In this document: positions 53,577 through 63,874 of the stretch, piece after piece
Position numbering within the stretch: position 1 is the stretch's first letter
Layout: every line of letters begins with the position of its first letter
Origin: Nitrosospira sp.
GTDB lineage: Bacteria > Pseudomonadota > Gammaproteobacteria > Burkholderiales > Nitrosomonadaceae
Length of the DNA stretch: 64,000 nt
Direction: 5' to 3'
NCBI GenBank assembly: GCA_013821425.1
Contig: JACDGV010000011.1
Coordinates: forward strand, 30,342 to 94,341
Made by a program: the position numbers and the translations under genes
Notes under the pieces: generated by a model
Database searches by the model: none
What the model saw: the letters and a program-made list of their open reading frames with translations, nothing else
What the model was told of the DNA's origin: nothing

Positions 53577-56228
53577 ATGTCTCAAATGAATGTAGAACAA
53601 TTCGCTAGTGAACTGGGTGTGCTTCCAGCAGTATTGCTGGAGCAGCTACAGGCTGCCGGCGTCAGCAAGCGCCTGACTGAGGATTATTTGACCGAAGAAG
53701 ACAAAACCCAGCTTCTGGATTACCTGCGCAAAATTCACGGCGCTAAAGAGGAAAAGGGCAGAATTTCACTTCCGCGGCGGCAGACATCCGAGATCAAGAA
53801 ATCGATTGGCCCCGGCAAAGCCCGCAGCATCCAGGTAGAGGTGCGGAAGAAGCGCGTATTTGTAAAAAATGACCTGGTGAGCGACAAGGGGGTAGCCGGA
53901 AGTGAGGTCTCAGCGACGGTCGACACGCCCCAGGCTGCCCTTGCCACTGCTACCCCGGTATTCACCACCATGCCGGTGATAGATGCAGCACAGCAGGCAT
54001 TGCGGGAAGAGGAGGCAAGAAGGCAGGCCGAACTGATTGCACGCCAAACTGCGGAGCTAAGGGAAAAGAAGCAGCGTGAGAAGCCTGGAGCAGTCGATCT
54101 CAAGGAACCCGAGGTAACCGCTCCCATGCCAGGCGCGCCTGTTGCCGAACCGTCAACATCGCCCGGGGCTGTGCCTGCCGCGGCTCCATCCCTGGGCCAG
54201 GAGGCTGAAACGGCGCCCCAGCCGCAGCCCGCTCCCACCGGGGGAACGTTGCATAAACCCGTAGTCAAGCCGGAAGACAAGGCAGCGAAGGCGGACAAGA
54301 AAAAGAAACAGGCCAAGCAAGTTGTCTGGAAAGACGAACGAGGCGAGAAGCGCGGACTGAAGACGCGTAGCGATTTATCCGGAGGCAAGGGGTGGCGTAC
54401 ACGCAGGGATAAGCACGGTAAAACGTCCAGCGAAGACCAGTCCGCTCACGCCTTTTCCGCGCCAACCGAACGTGTCGTCCATGAGGTGATGATACCTGAA
54501 ACCATTTCTGTGGGGGCGCTCGCCCAAAGAATGTCGGTCAAGGCAGCTGAAGTCATCAAGGCTTTGATGAAGATGGGAAACATGGTGACTATCAACCAGA
54601 TGCTGGACCAGGAAACTGCCATGATAGTGGTGGAGGAGCTTGGCCATATTGCCAAATATGCGGCGCTGGATAGCCCGGAAGCTTTTCTGGCGGACACGGA
54701 GCTACCCGTGACGGAATTCAAAACAGAGCCCCGCGCGCCGGTAGTCACCGTAATGGGACACGTCGACCATGGCAAGACTTCGCTTCTGGATTACATACGG
54801 CGTACGCGGGTGGCAAGTGGCGAGGCTGGCGGCATCACGCAGCACATCGGAGCTTACCATGTAGAGACCGATCGCGGCATGGTTACGTTCCTGGATACGC
54901 CGGGGCACGAAGCTTTCACAGCCATGCGCGCACGGGGTGCAAAGGTTACGGATCTGGTTGTGCTGGTCGTTGCGGCGGATGACGGGGTAATGCCTCAGAC
55001 AATCGAGGCGATCCATCATGCAAAGGCCGCCAAGGTGCCATTGGTGGTGGCGCTAACAAAAATCGACAAACCGGACGCCAACCCCGAACGCATCAGGCAG
55101 GAACTGGTCGCACAGGAAGTGGTGCCGGAGGATTGGGGTGGCGACACAATGTTCGTTGAGGTTTCAGCGAAGACGGGTGGGGGCATAGACGAACTTCTCG
55201 AAAGCGTACTGCTTCAGGCAGAAGTGCTGGAGCTGAGAGCCTCTCGAGACGCGCCAGCCAAAGGCATTGTCATCGAATCCCGTCTGGACAAGGGACGCGG
55301 CCCGGTGGCAACAATACTTGTGCAATCGGGAACCTTGAACCGGGGCGATATACTGCTTGCAGGGGCGGTGTTTGGCCGGATACGGGCGATGCTGGATGAA
55401 AATGGCAAGCCCGTGGAGCAGGCAGGGCCTTCTATTCCCGTAGAAATCCAGGGCTTGTCCGAAGTGCCGGTGGCAGGGGAGGTGGTCGTGGCGTTGACCG
55501 ATGAGCGTAAAGCTCGGGAAATTGCGCTGTTCCGTCAAGGCAAATTCCGGGACGTAAAGCTTGCCAGGCAACAGGCGGCCAAACTGGAAAATGTATTCGA
55601 GCAGAAGGGCGAGGTAAAAATCCTGCCGCTCATCCTGAAGGCCGACGTGCAGGGTTCTTACGAGGCGTTGACACATGCTTTGCAAAGACTTTCCACCGAC
55701 GAGGTCAGGGTAAATATCATCCACAGCGGTGTTGGCGCAATTACTGAATCCGATATTAATCTTGCACTGGCTTCCAAAGCCGTTGTGATTGGCTTCAATA
55801 GCCGCGCGGATACAGTCGCGCGTAAGCTGATCGGCTCAACTGGCGTGGATGTACGTTACTACAGCATTATTTATGAGGCTGTAGACGAAATCAAGGCTGC
55901 GCTATCTGGAATGATGGCACCCGATCGCAGGGAGAACATCACCGGACTGGTGGAAATTCGCGAAGTATTTCGCATTTCCAAGGTCGGCACCGTCGCTGGT
56001 TGCTACGTACTCGAGGGCACCATCAAGCGCGGCTCGCTGGTGCGATTGGTGCGAAATGGGGCATTGATTCATACAGGTGAGCTGGATTCCCTGAAGCGCT
56101 TCAAGGATGATGTGAAAGAGGTGAGAGCGGGGTTCGAATGCGGCCTCTCGATAAAAAACTTCAACGATCTCCAGGTTGGCGATCAACTGGAAACCTATGA
56201 AATCGTCGAAGTCGCGCGTAGCCTGTGA
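53577..56228 (+). CDS. infB: Translation initiation factor IF-2
   Basis: An 883-residue IF-2. The N-terminal part has two IF2-N helices ([20 protein letters not shown] and [20 protein letters not shown]) separated by a Lys/Ala/Pro-rich linker. The G domain starts near residue 394 with [15 protein letters not shown], then [15 protein letters not shown] and VSAKTGGG. Domains II-IV follow. It brings initiator tRNA to the ribosome. The start is preceded by TAAAGGTTATCA. Confidence 0.96.
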   Translation: MSQMNVEQFASELGVLPAVLLEQLQAAGVSKRLTEDYLTEEDKTQLLDYLRKIHGAKEEKGRISLPRRQTSEIKKSIGPGKARSIQVEVRKKRVFVKNDLVSDKGVAGSEVSATVDTPQAALATATPVFTTMPVIDAAQQALREEEARRQAELIARQTAELREKKQREKPGAVDLKEPEVTAPMPGAPVAEPSTSPGAVPAAAPSLGQEAETAPQPQPAPTGGTLHKPVVKPEDKAAKADKKKKQAKQVVWKDERGEKRGLKTRSDLSGGKGWRTRRDKHGKTSSEDQSAHAFSAPTERVVHEVMIPETISVGALAQRMSVKAAEVIKALMKMGNMVTINQMLDQETAMIVVEELGHIAKYAALDSPEAFLADTELPVTEFKTEPRAPVVTVMGHVDHGKTSLLDYIRRTRVASGEAGGITQHIGAYHVETDRGMVTFLDTPGHEAFTAMRARGAKVTDLVVLVVAADDGVMPQTIEAIHHAKAAKVPLVVALTKIDKPDANPERIRQELVAQEVVPEDWGGDTMFVEVSAKTGGGIDELLESVLLQAEVLELRASRDAPAKGIVIESRLDKGRGPVATILVQSGTLNRGDILLAGAVFGRIRAMLDENGKPVEQAGPSIPVEIQGLSEVPVAGEVVVALTDERKAREIALFRQGKFRDVKLARQQAAKLENVFEQKGEVKILPLILKADVQGSYEALTHALQRLSTDEVRVNIIHSGVGAITESDINLALASKAVVIGFNSRADTVARKLIGSTGVDVRYYSIIYEAVDEIKAALSGMMAPDRRENITGLVEIREVFRISKVGTVAGCYVLEGTIKRGSLVRLVRNGALIHTGELDSLKRFKDDVKEVRAGFECGLSIKNFNDLQVGDQLETYEIVEVARSL

Positions 56229-56258
56229 TTCGGCCCAGTCCGTCCGAACGGAGTCATT

Positions 56259-56636
56259 ATGCCTAAAGATTATTCCCGCTCGCTGCGCATTGCCGACCAG
56301 ATTCAGCGTGAATTGGCTGACCTGATAAGACATGAGCTTAAGGATCCGCGCATTGGCATGATCACTTTGACGGGTGTTGAGGTGAGTCAGGACTATTCGC
56401 ACGCCAAGGTTTTCTACACCACCCTGCGTAGCGACAGTGACAACTTTCTCATCAGTAATGGGCTGGAACATGCGGGCGGGTTTTTACGCAGCCAGTTGTC
56501 GCATCGATTGCAGCTTCGGGTGATACCGCAACTCCATTTCATCTATGATGAATCGATCGAGCGTGGTGTGCGCTTGTCACAGCTGATAGACGAGGCGGTG
56601 GCAGCCGAGGCACCCGCCAAGCCAGATGAGAATTGA
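56259..56636 (+). CDS. rbfA: Ribosome-binding factor A
   Basis: A 125-residue RbfA, a KH-type 30S assembly factor. SLRIADQIQRELADLIRHEL and KDPRIGMITLTGVEVSQDYS are the family motif, followed by AKVFYTTLRSDSDNFLIS and the C-terminal RLQLRVIPQLHFIYDESIER. TruB starts inside its stop codon. Confidence 0.95.
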   Translation: MPKDYSRSLRIADQIQRELADLIRHELKDPRIGMITLTGVEVSQDYSHAKVFYTTLRSDSDNFLISNGLEHAGGFLRSQLSHRLQLRVIPQLHFIYDESIERGVRLSQLIDEAVAAEAPAKPDEN

Positions 56637-57628
56637 TCCTCTCCGCCCGGCTAAATTGTGAGTTCCCTAGCAGATTGAATCCTCACGTTTCGAAACCCGC
56701 GCGGATCAAGCGCGACATCAGTGGCGTCCTGCTGCTGGATAAGCCCTCTCGTGTTTCGTCCAACCAGGCGCTGCAAATCGTCAAACGCATCTTTGGCGGG
56801 CGAAAAGCTGGCCATACTGGAACGCTGGATCCGATGGCCACCGGGCTTTTGCCGATTTGTTTCGGGCAGGCCACAAAATTTTCATCCGCGTTGCTAGGCG
56901 CAGACAAAACATACGAGGCGACCTTAAGACTTGGCTATTACAGTACGACGGGCGATGCCGAAGGAGAAATATCGGTTGCAGGCGGCGTCGCGCCCCGGAA
57001 TTTGAAGCTTACGTTGCCGCAAGTCGAGACGGTACTGCAAGATTTTGCAGGGGTGATCATGCAGGTGCCGCCCATGTACAGCGCGTTGAAGCACCGGGGA
57101 AAACCTATGTATGTGTACGCCAGGGAAGGAGTGCAAATCGAACGGCAACCCCGCGAAGCGGTAATTCACGATTTATACGTAGAAGCTCTGGAAAGTGATG
57201 AAATGCGGATCAGGGTCCGGTGCGGTTCCGGCACTTATATTCGCACGCTGGCGGAAGACATCGGTAAGGCGCTCGGTTGCGGAGGGGCCTATCTTACCGC
57301 CTTGCGCCGCACCATCCTCGGCAGGTTCGGGCTCTCGCAGGCCTATACACTGCATGCGCTTGAAGCCATGCCCGTTCCCCCGCGCGATTCACTTCTGCTT
57401 CCTGTTGATAGCCTGGTCCGAGATCTACCCGCTGCTACCCTGGAAGCCTCGGCAGCGGCCTCTGTGCAGCAAGGGCGCAGGGTCGGCTATTTGGCAGACG
57501 AGAGTTTTGCGGATGGCCAAACAATCCGGCTATATGACCAGGAAAACCGTTTTCTGGGGCTTGGGGAAATCACGGCAGAGGGGGGAATATCTCCCAAAAG
57601 GCTTATAGGCACCGAACAGATGCCATGA
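56633..57628 (+). CDS. truB: tRNA pseudouridine-55 synthase TruB
   Basis: A 331-residue TruB. The catalytic Asp is in GHTGTLDPMATGLLPIC (Asp about 66), with SGVLLLDKPSRVSSNQALQI before it and RCGSGTYIRTLAEDIGKALG as the second motif. The frame opens at TTG 56633, which overlaps the rbfA stop; TTG 56675 is possible. The PUA-like C-terminal domain is present. It ends two bases from the convergent response-regulator gene, leaving no room for a normal terminator. Confidence 0.94.
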   Translation: MILSARLNCEFPSRLNPHVSKPARIKRDISGVLLLDKPSRVSSNQALQIVKRIFGGRKAGHTGTLDPMATGLLPICFGQATKFSSALLGADKTYEATLRLGYYSTTGDAEGEISVAGGVAPRNLKLTLPQVETVLQDFAGVIMQVPPMYSALKHRGKPMYVYAREGVQIERQPREAVIHDLYVEALESDEMRIRVRCGSGTYIRTLAEDIGKALGCGGAYLTALRRTILGRFGLSQAYTLHALEAMPVPPRDSLLLPVDSLVRDLPAATLEASAAASVQQGRRVGYLADESFADGQTIRLYDQENRFLGLGEITAEGGISPKRLIGTEQMP

Positions 57629-57630
57629 TT

Positions 57631-58461
57631 TTATTTCGGATGCATGCTCTCTGTAACGTCCTTGCCTATCCCTCGATAGCCGATAAAACGGCCGGCCACA
57701 TCGAACATGGGCTCCCCGCTTACCATCAAGTATTGTAGCGACCCGTCGGATTTGGTGCGGCTGTAAACAAAATCAATAAACGGCCTTCTTGCCGCGATAT
57801 TCGCCTTGAACATCGCGTATTCAGTCTCGTTCCAGCGCGCGCCGTTATTTTCTCTTGATTCACCCATCAGGTTATCGACAGTAATCCCGAGCATATCAAG
57901 TACCGGCCCGTAGACCTTGGTAAAGTGCCCTTTCTCGTCCTGTTCCCAGTACCAGTCCGAGGCCAGTTCCGTCAGGCGGCGAAATCGTGCTTCGCTCTCG
58001 CTTAGCTCCGCAGTCCGCTCCGCTACGGTCTGTTCCAGCACCTTGTTATAGTTCTCCAGTTGCTTATACAACAGCCGCACTTCCAGCATATTATAGATGC
58101 GCGTCTGGACCTCAACCAGATCAAATGGCTTACTCACAAAATCCTTGGCACCTGCTTGCAGGGCGCGCAGCTTATGGCCGGGCTGCGCGGTAATTACCAG
58201 TACGGGCAGATAGCCGTGCGGTTCAATTTCCTTCAGGCCTTCGAGTACCTGGAAGCCATCCATGCCTGGCATCTGGAGATCGAGAAGAACGAGATCGTAA
58301 CGGTTTCGACGATAGAGACCAGCCACCTCGCGAGGATTCATTGTTGACGCAATGCGGGTATAGCCCGCATCACTCAGCATTTGTTCAAGCAGCCGGACAT
58401 TAGCTTCCTGATCATCCACAATCAGGATCTTGGCGTTAAGAATCTCAAGTTTACTGATCAT
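57631..58461 (-). CDS. Response regulator with PAS output domain
   Basis: About 276 residues. The receiver domain has the acidic pocket (VDDQ, about 15-18), the phosphorylated Asp 61 in LVLLDLQMPGMDGF and the Lys in DFVSKPFDLVEVQTRIYNML. A coiled-coil linker (QLENYNKVLEQTVAERTAEL) leads to a PAS domain (FRRLTELASDWYWEQDEKGH) that ends in a PAC-like VAGRFIGYRGIGKDVTE. I use the ATG at 58461, preceded by AGGA; the longer start is unlikely. The receiver is a close relative of the one encoded next at 58750-59688. Confidence 0.88.
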   Translation of the reverse strand: MISKLEILNAKILIVDDQEANVRLLEQMLSDAGYTRIASTMNPREVAGLYRRNRYDLVLLDLQMPGMDGFQVLEGLKEIEPHGYLPVLVITAQPGHKLRALQAGAKDFVSKPFDLVEVQTRIYNMLEVRLLYKQLENYNKVLEQTVAERTAELSESEARFRRLTELASDWYWEQDEKGHFTKVYGPVLDMLGITVDNLMGESRENNGARWNETEYAMFKANIAARRPFIDFVYSRTKSDGSLQYLMVSGEPMFDVAGRFIGYRGIGKDVTESMHPK

Positions 58462-58749
58462 TATCGTCCTGTTTACCGCAACTATCGGTGCCACACTTGC
58501 CAACCCGCCTGATACGGCCCGTTTTTCGTATATATGATATGCGAAAGTGGTTACTTCCCTCTATAGCTACCTGGGATTATATTTCCTTCACCAACAGAAA
58601 CAACTGGACTGAAGTACACGTTCGGCTAGAAACAGCATCCAAAAGTATCCGCTCGACCCCCTTTTTCCTCCCGTATCGCGCGATGTTCCGCAGGGTTGCG
58701 GTAAAGAGAATGAAATGGAGCAATAACTGTTTTCGTAAGCATAATCAGC

Positions 58750-59688
58750 TTACAGGCTCGCCCGCTCCGAAATTCTGTAGGTGTTCTTGTTGGCTCGTTT
58801 GGCTTCGAGCAAAGCGGTGTCCGCATTCTTCAGGAGCGTCCTTACATTGCTGCCGTTGACAGGATAGAGGCCAATCCCTGCGCTGGCGGTCAGACTCACC
58901 TCCTGCCGCTGGATACTGTAAGGCTGTGACAACGCCTTAATTATTTTTTCTGTGGCGAGAGCAACGCCATCGACGCTATTCACGTAGGGCATGGCGATCA
59001 CGAATTCGTCACCGCCAAGGCGTGCCACCGTATCCTCCTGCCGCACGGTGGCCACCAGGCGCGCGGCAACCAGTTTCAGAAGAAGATCGCCAATATCATG
59101 CCCCAACGTGTTGTTGACCTGCCGGAATCCATCCAGATCCAGGTAAACAATTGCCATAATGCCGTTGTTTCTTTTTGCATGGATGATGGCCTGGGATACC
59201 CTCTCGACCAGAAGCCGCCTGTTGGCAAGGCCGGTCAACGGGTCGTGGAGGGCTAGGAATTCCTGAGTTTTCGCATAATTCCGTGCATGCTGATGCAGCA
59301 AACGTACTTCGAGCAAGTTATGGACGCGTGCAAGTACTTCGGCCATATCGAATGGCTTGCTTACGAAGTCCTTGGCCCCGGATTGAAGCGACCTCAGCTT
59401 GCACCCCGGATTAGCGGTAACTACCAGTACCGACAGATATCCATCCGCTTCAATTTCCTTCAGCGCTTCCAGCACCTGAAATCCATCCATGCCTGCCATT
59501 TTCAAATCAAGCAGAATCAGATCATAATTGTTCTGACGGTGCAGTTCATAAACGGCATACGGATCCATCGTGGAGGAAACCGAGGTATAGTTTGCCTCCT
59601 TCAGCACGCGTTCCAGCAATTGAACGTTAGACTCCTGATCGTCAACAATCAGTATCCTGGCGTTATGAATATCGGCTTCACTGATCAT
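58750..59688 (-). CDS. Response regulator diguanylate cyclase (receiver-GGDEF)
   Basis: 312 residues. Receiver Asp 61 sits in LILLDLKMAGMDGF, with DFVSKPFDMAEVLARVHNLL as the switch region, then a short linker and a GGDEF domain with the intact catalytic motif (RLGGDEF, 225-229) and the metal site DLDGF (about 184-188). An RxxD inhibitory site (RQED, 216-219) precedes it by five residues, so c-di-GMP should inhibit the enzyme. Phosphorylation is likely to trigger dimerisation. This pairs with the PAS regulator downstream. Confidence 0.9.
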   Translation of the reverse strand: MISEADIHNARILIVDDQESNVQLLERVLKEANYTSVSSTMDPYAVYELHRQNNYDLILLDLKMAGMDGFQVLEALKEIEADGYLSVLVVTANPGCKLRSLQSGAKDFVSKPFDMAEVLARVHNLLEVRLLHQHARNYAKTQEFLALHDPLTGLANRRLLVERVSQAIIHAKRNNGIMAIVYLDLDGFRQVNNTLGHDIGDLLLKLVAARLVATVRQEDTVARLGGDEFVIAMPYVNSVDGVALATEKIIKALSQPYSIQRQEVSLTASAGIGLYPVNGSNVRTLLKNADTALLEAKRANKNTYRISERASL

Positions 59689-59961
59689 ATTGATCGTTTA
59701 CATGTTCATGGGAACAACCTGTAAGGCGAAACTTTTCCTCGGCCTATACCCCGGCGAGAGCGCAAGTTGACTCTTTTTACTGCTTATCCGCCCATCACGC
59801 CATAATCAATGGGACATTTTGCCTCAATAGCCGCCTCTTCTCTGTGCGCTATCTCTCATAACATTTTTAAAATAAGTCATTCATGGAAAAAGCGGGCGGC
59901 GGCGGGGGGGGGTTGGCGCGCATGCGCAGAGCGCCACACGGCTATTACGTTGGGGCACCAT

Positions 59962-59990
59962 TTGACCTGGCTGATCTACCTTGATATAAT
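59962..59990 (+). promoter_or_regulatory. Consensus sigma-70 promoter for the initiator tRNA
   Basis: TTGACC (59962-59967) and a perfect TATAAT (59985-59990), 17 bases apart, end 11 bases before the tRNA. This is the strongest promoter visible in the window. Confidence 0.85.
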
Positions 59991-60001
59991 CATTACTCTG
60001 G

Positions 60002-60078
<77 letters not shown>

Positions 60079-60087
60079 AAATCAATT

Positions 60088-60128
60088 AAATGGCTTGTAA
60101 GTATCTACTTACAAGCCATTTGCTTTTG
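60088..60128 (+). terminator. Terminator-like hairpin downstream of the tRNA
   Basis: A 16-base perfect palindrome: AAATGGCTTGTAAGTA (60088-60103), a two-base loop, then the complementary arm (60106-60121), followed by a loosely T-rich GCTTTTG. It begins ten bases after the CCA. It could end transcription of the tRNA. Confidence 0.65.
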
Positions 60129-60446
60129 TCCTTTCCATGGAGGTGCTATGTAGTCATTTCTCATTCGCGCGCCTACATCTTCAAATACAAGAAGATCCCC
60201 CTACAAGGGAATTGAAAAAAATATACGCACAGCTCAATGTGCTGTTTGCCTGCTGTCTGCCTTGAGTAATCTGTATATGGTCAGAGGCAAGTTGCTCACA
60301 TGATCAAGGAAACAAAGAAATATCCGCAAAACATGAAGAAACACCGGAAAAAAGAAGAGCAAACTTCGCATTTAACTAAAATCTGAATGTAGCGACGCTG
60401 GCGCGGGCCCCAATTTCTGCACTGTTATTGTCTGTTGCACAAAAAT
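60129..60446. other. Intergenic stretch, nothing recognised
   Basis: About 320 bases between the tRNA terminator-like hairpin and the glycosyltransferase gene. No gene, repeat or RNA motif stands out. Confidence 0.5.
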
Positions 60447-61625
60447 TCATCTGATCGACGTTTCCTTAAGACATCTTAGCAACGTACTTATCACTCGTAT
60501 TGGTTTGGTTATGCGCATTGAATTGCATCTAAGGAGTGCTGTTATTGTTTGCTCCTTCACGGCGATTACCTGATGAGTATCGTGATTTTCTACAAGCAAC
60601 CTCTCTCGATCTCGCACCATCGGCATGACGGATTGAATATAGTTGGCCAGAGCATGTAGCTCAGTTGTAAATCTGGCTGAAGGAAAAGGATATTGTGCAC
60701 TGAAACCCTCGACTGTCCTCACATACAAAGATTCCAGAGCGTCAGTCGCCGCATCAAGCGTGCAGTTGCTCCTGACGGCTGCGGCTAGAGCTTTAACACG
60801 CCCAGGATCGTATGAAGAAATAGCGCGAACTACGGATTCAGCATTAAACTGGCCTGTGTTCAGTCTTGGCGAAAAGTTTTGACTTTGGAATAAATCAAAG
60901 TTGTTTAGATCAATAAGGTCAGGGCAGGCGGAAGGGCTAATTGGCAAGACAGCACATCCAGAAGCCATCGCCTCAATTGCTGATCGGCCGGAGGCAAGTA
61001 CGATATCGTACTGGGGCAGCACTACCTCGGGCGCACGTGTCTCTCCCTGCGGCAACCAAAGATCCAGCTTTATGCCCATCGATTCGAAAGCCTGGCAGAG
61101 CTGGGATGCGTGCCAGCTATTGCGATCAAAACTCCTCAAGTAAAGCAGGGCCTTCTGAGGTTTTTGCATCGGATTACGTACAAAACGAAACCGATCAAGA
61201 TCAACCCAATTTGAAATAGTCATGACCTGTTGATCAGGCAAGCCGAGTGATAAACGAATACGATCAGAAACCGTCGAACACATTCCGACGTAGTACAGGA
61301 TTCGTGGATGAGCTGGAGGCTCTTCAACCCAAGGTAGATATCCATGGCAATGATAGATGGCAGGGACATCCGGAAATGCACACAAAGCACGCATCATATC
61401 TAAATGATGCTGCCCATGAATGACATCAGGCTTAAACGGAGAGGTAAAAGGATCGAGAATCGCGGGGATCGACATCTCTTTTAGCAATGATCCTGCTTCG
61501 CCTATTTGTGAGCTGCATGCGGCAACTTGATGTCCTCGAGAAGCCAATGCCCTGGCGAGTTCAACCACGACCCACTCGCTACCTCCCAAGCTGGCGAGGG
61601 TATTGTTGGTAATGAGTATTTTCAT
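60447..61625 (-). CDS. Glycosyltransferase (GT4-like)
   Basis: A roughly 392-residue protein with the GT-B layout: the start KILITNNTLASLGGSEWVVV with a Gly-rich donor loop, IYHCHGYLPWVEEPP near 100, VMTISNWVDLDRFRF before the second half, and the donor-site EAMASGCAVLPISPSACPDL in the C-terminal domain. Start ATG 61625 (MKILITNN) is preferred to the longer ORF. The C-terminus has a hydrophobic or basic tail (ITALLRCNSMRITKPIRVIS). It is next to the decayed Mur-type ligase, on the same strand, with an overlap, so both may have belonged to a cell-surface polymer set. Sugar donor and acceptor are unknown. Confidence 0.85.
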   Translation of the reverse strand: MKILITNNTLASLGGSEWVVVELARALASRGHQVAACSSQIGEAGSLLKEMSIPAILDPFTSPFKPDVIHGQHHLDMMRALCAFPDVPAIYHCHGYLPWVEEPPAHPRILYYVGMCSTVSDRIRLSLGLPDQQVMTISNWVDLDRFRFVRNPMQKPQKALLYLRSFDRNSWHASQLCQAFESMGIKLDLWLPQGETRAPEVVLPQYDIVLASGRSAIEAMASGCAVLPISPSACPDLIDLNNFDLFQSQNFSPRLNTGQFNAESVVRAISSYDPGRVKALAAAVRSNCTLDAATDALESLYVRTVEGFSAQYPFPSARFTTELHALANYIQSVMPMVRDRERLLVENHDTHQVIAVKEQTITALLRCNSMRITKPIRVISTLLRCLKETSIR

Positions 61626-63021
61626 GAATACCAGTATGACGAGCAATTTGCCAAGCTAAATCCGCTGACCTGGGGTGTACCGAGAAAAAAAGGACATCCC
61701 CCACCTCTAACAAGTCGGGTAAAACAGATAACCCATTTTCCAGCGGACCAATGAACGTGGCGTCGACCCCGCTTTCTCGAAGTAGTATCTCAAGATCAAA
61801 GAGATAGTCGTCTCCAGCCGCCAGTATGAGACTAGAAGACGGCTGGTAACTGGCAATCAGAACCTTATCCCATCCAGCGAGACTGATTTGAAGCGGTCCT
61901 TGGGCTTCTGGAATTCCATTGACGATAAGGAGTTGATAAACGAGAACATGCCGGCGCTCCGGGTGCATGTCCCTGATAGCCGATACGTTCTCAGCAAGGC
62001 TTTCAGGAAGATAACCGTAGCAATCAATATATACGTCTAAATCCCTCGTGCTGAGCGCGCGCTCCATTCTGCCCGAAACACCTGCAAACCCAGATAAAGC
62101 TGAAGCTGCAACATCGGGGGTGACACCAAAGTGCTGAGCTGCAATCGCTGCTGAAACAGCGTTTCAGGCATTCATGTAACCCTGTGCTTCTAGAAAGAAC
62201 TTCGCATCATTCCATTCAAAAACCACACCGTTCTCAACGTTCTTATATCCCTGGATGGCTTCGCCAGACCCATCCGCCGTATCCACGGTTCTGACTTGGC
62301 AGCGTGCAACCTCCATCAAGCGATCAAGGCCAATCGAATTCTTGCAGTCTGCTAACACGAGTAAGCCGCTTTTTGGTAATTGCTCAATCAGAGCTGTGAA
62401 ATGTCGCAGCCTGACGTCTTTAGTAGTGTGATGTTCAGGATGATCATTGAAGCTATTGCATAGAACAACGACTTCAGGTCGACAATACAGCGCTTTCGGA
62501 TTGTCATTCCACCAGAGAGTCGAATAGTCATCGGCCTCAAGGACATAAGTGCTCCGACCAAGCTTAACGGGATCAATGCCCGAGCGTGGCATGCCTCCAA
62601 TCATGTATCCCGGCGCAAGGCCCGCGCTTTCCAGAATTTTCGCCAGCATGGCCGTCGTAGTTGTCTTGCCCTTACTTCCCGTCACCAGAATGTTGCGACT
62701 GCCATTGAGGAAATAAAAACACAGAAACTCAGGTAGTGAAAGATAGGGAATTCGCCTTTCGAGAACGTATTCAACCTCGGTATTGCCCCTTCCATGCTGC
62801 CGACCAATTACGACAAGATCGGGTAGGGGGTCAAGGTTGCGTGAACTGAATCCAGGGCTAATTATGATCCCCTTTTTTGCCAGCCAGTGTCTTGCTGAGC
62901 CATAGGTGTTCTCGCTATCCGATCCGGAAACGCGTACCCCTAAGTCAGCGACCGCGACCATCACACCAGACATCGCCCGGCCACAGCCTCCAATAAAGTG
63001 AATATGATCTGGCAACATCAT
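61579..63021 (-). pseudogene. Mur-ligase (Mpl-like) gene interrupted by an in-frame TGA
   Basis: The ATP-grasping core TGSKGKTTTTAMLAKILES, the N-terminal IHFIGGCGRAMSGVMVAVAD and GNTEVEYVLERRIPYLSLPE mark the Mpl/MurC type of Mur ligase. A TGA at 62164-62166 stops the chain at GYMNA, exactly in the motif that usually reads HN-x-x-NA. In the same frame the protein resumes (NAVSAAIAAQHFGVTPDVAA) and continues through FAGVSGRMERALSTRDLDVY to a normal C-terminal domain. No frameshift is needed, so a single base has created the stop, or it is a base error. Start uncertain: ATG 63021 is used. It ends inside the start of the glycosyltransferase gene. Confidence 0.82.
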
Positions 63022-63389
63022 CGTTTTTAATTCTTTTAGATATGAGAAGCAACTCAATTAATCGGGTGCTATCGGAAACGCGGCTTCTGAACTCCAATTG
63101 ATGCCTGCATTAGAATAGACAGGCATACATAAGGAACAGTAGCGAAGAAGCTAAAAGCTGGAAAGAACACAAATGTGTCCGGCCCTCAATTGCCCTTCAA
63201 TCCCATCGACAGGTAGTCCGGGGGTTGCATTCCGATAAATCTCGCGGCTTATCTCGGGTAAGTTAAATACCGGTAGTTAAATTACATCATGCAGGGAATG
63301 TCGCTGAATAGCTGTAGAGTTTTACAGGTATACGTTGCAGAGTGACTTCTCGGTGGCTCAATCTGGGCCGGCTATTAGCTGGAAGTCGA
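63022..63389. other. Intergenic stretch upstream of the Mur-ligase remnant
   Basis: No gene is seen. A short inverted repeat (ATGCCTG at 63101-63107 with CAGGCAT at 63120-63126) is present. The area borders the transposon remnants to its right. Confidence 0.4.
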
Positions 63390-63440
63390 ATGAAGAAATT
63401 GCGATTTACGGAAAGGCAGATTGTTGCCGGTACGAGACGC
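63390..63440 (+). pseudogene. IS3-type orfA N-terminal fragment
   Basis: The first 13 codons, from an ATG behind GGAAG, read MKKLRFTERQIVA, the start of an IS3-family OrfA, but the frame then runs into unrelated sequence without the helix-turn-helix continuation. Only a stump of a second IS element is left. Confidence 0.5.
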
Positions 63441-63449
63441 CCAAGCCAG

Positions 63450-63873
63450 CCCTTTACTGATCAGCTTGTATGGCTAGTTGCAGGAAACGCTCCCGAGTCT
63501 GTCGCAGAAATGCCCTTGGCTTAAGGGCATTTGCTATGCCTTGAAGCTTTGGGTGGCACTCGTCCGTTACACGAGCTATGGCCGAATCGAGATCGATAAT
63601 AACGCGGCGGAGCGTTCCCTGCGTTCTGCATGCTCTTGCGCTGCGCATGGGCGGTGAGCGTGCCGTGGAAAAGCTGCCAGTGCCTCGCACACAAAAATTC
63701 GGACACTCCCCATGACAGGCGGCAAACGCGCCGCCGCAATCTATAGCCTCATCGGTTCAGCCAAGCTTAATGGCCTCGACCCAGAGGGCTATCTGCGTTT
63801 CGTCATTGATCGCATTTGCAGATTATCCGGTCAATCGTGTCGCCGAGCTACTGCCTTGGGCAGTGGCTGATCA
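63450..63873 (+). pseudogene. IS66-type transposase C-terminal remnant
   Basis: A decayed end of an IS66 TnpC gene. Readable pieces, in order, are LQETLPSLSQKCPWLKGICY, ALKLWVALVRYTSYGRIEID with the diagnostic NNAAERSLRSA, then GGKRAAAIYSLIGSAKLNGL, DPEGYLRFVIDRI and, after another frame change, ADYPVNRVAELLPWAVADQ. There is a TAG after LYG and at least two frame changes, so the gene is dead. The right end abuts the IS3-like element. Confidence 0.75.
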
Positions 63874-63874
63874 G

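Noticed and set aside
55164..55724. A 186-residue antisense open frame over infB
   Set aside because: Antisense shadow of a conserved gene with GC-rich codons; no motif or ribosome site.
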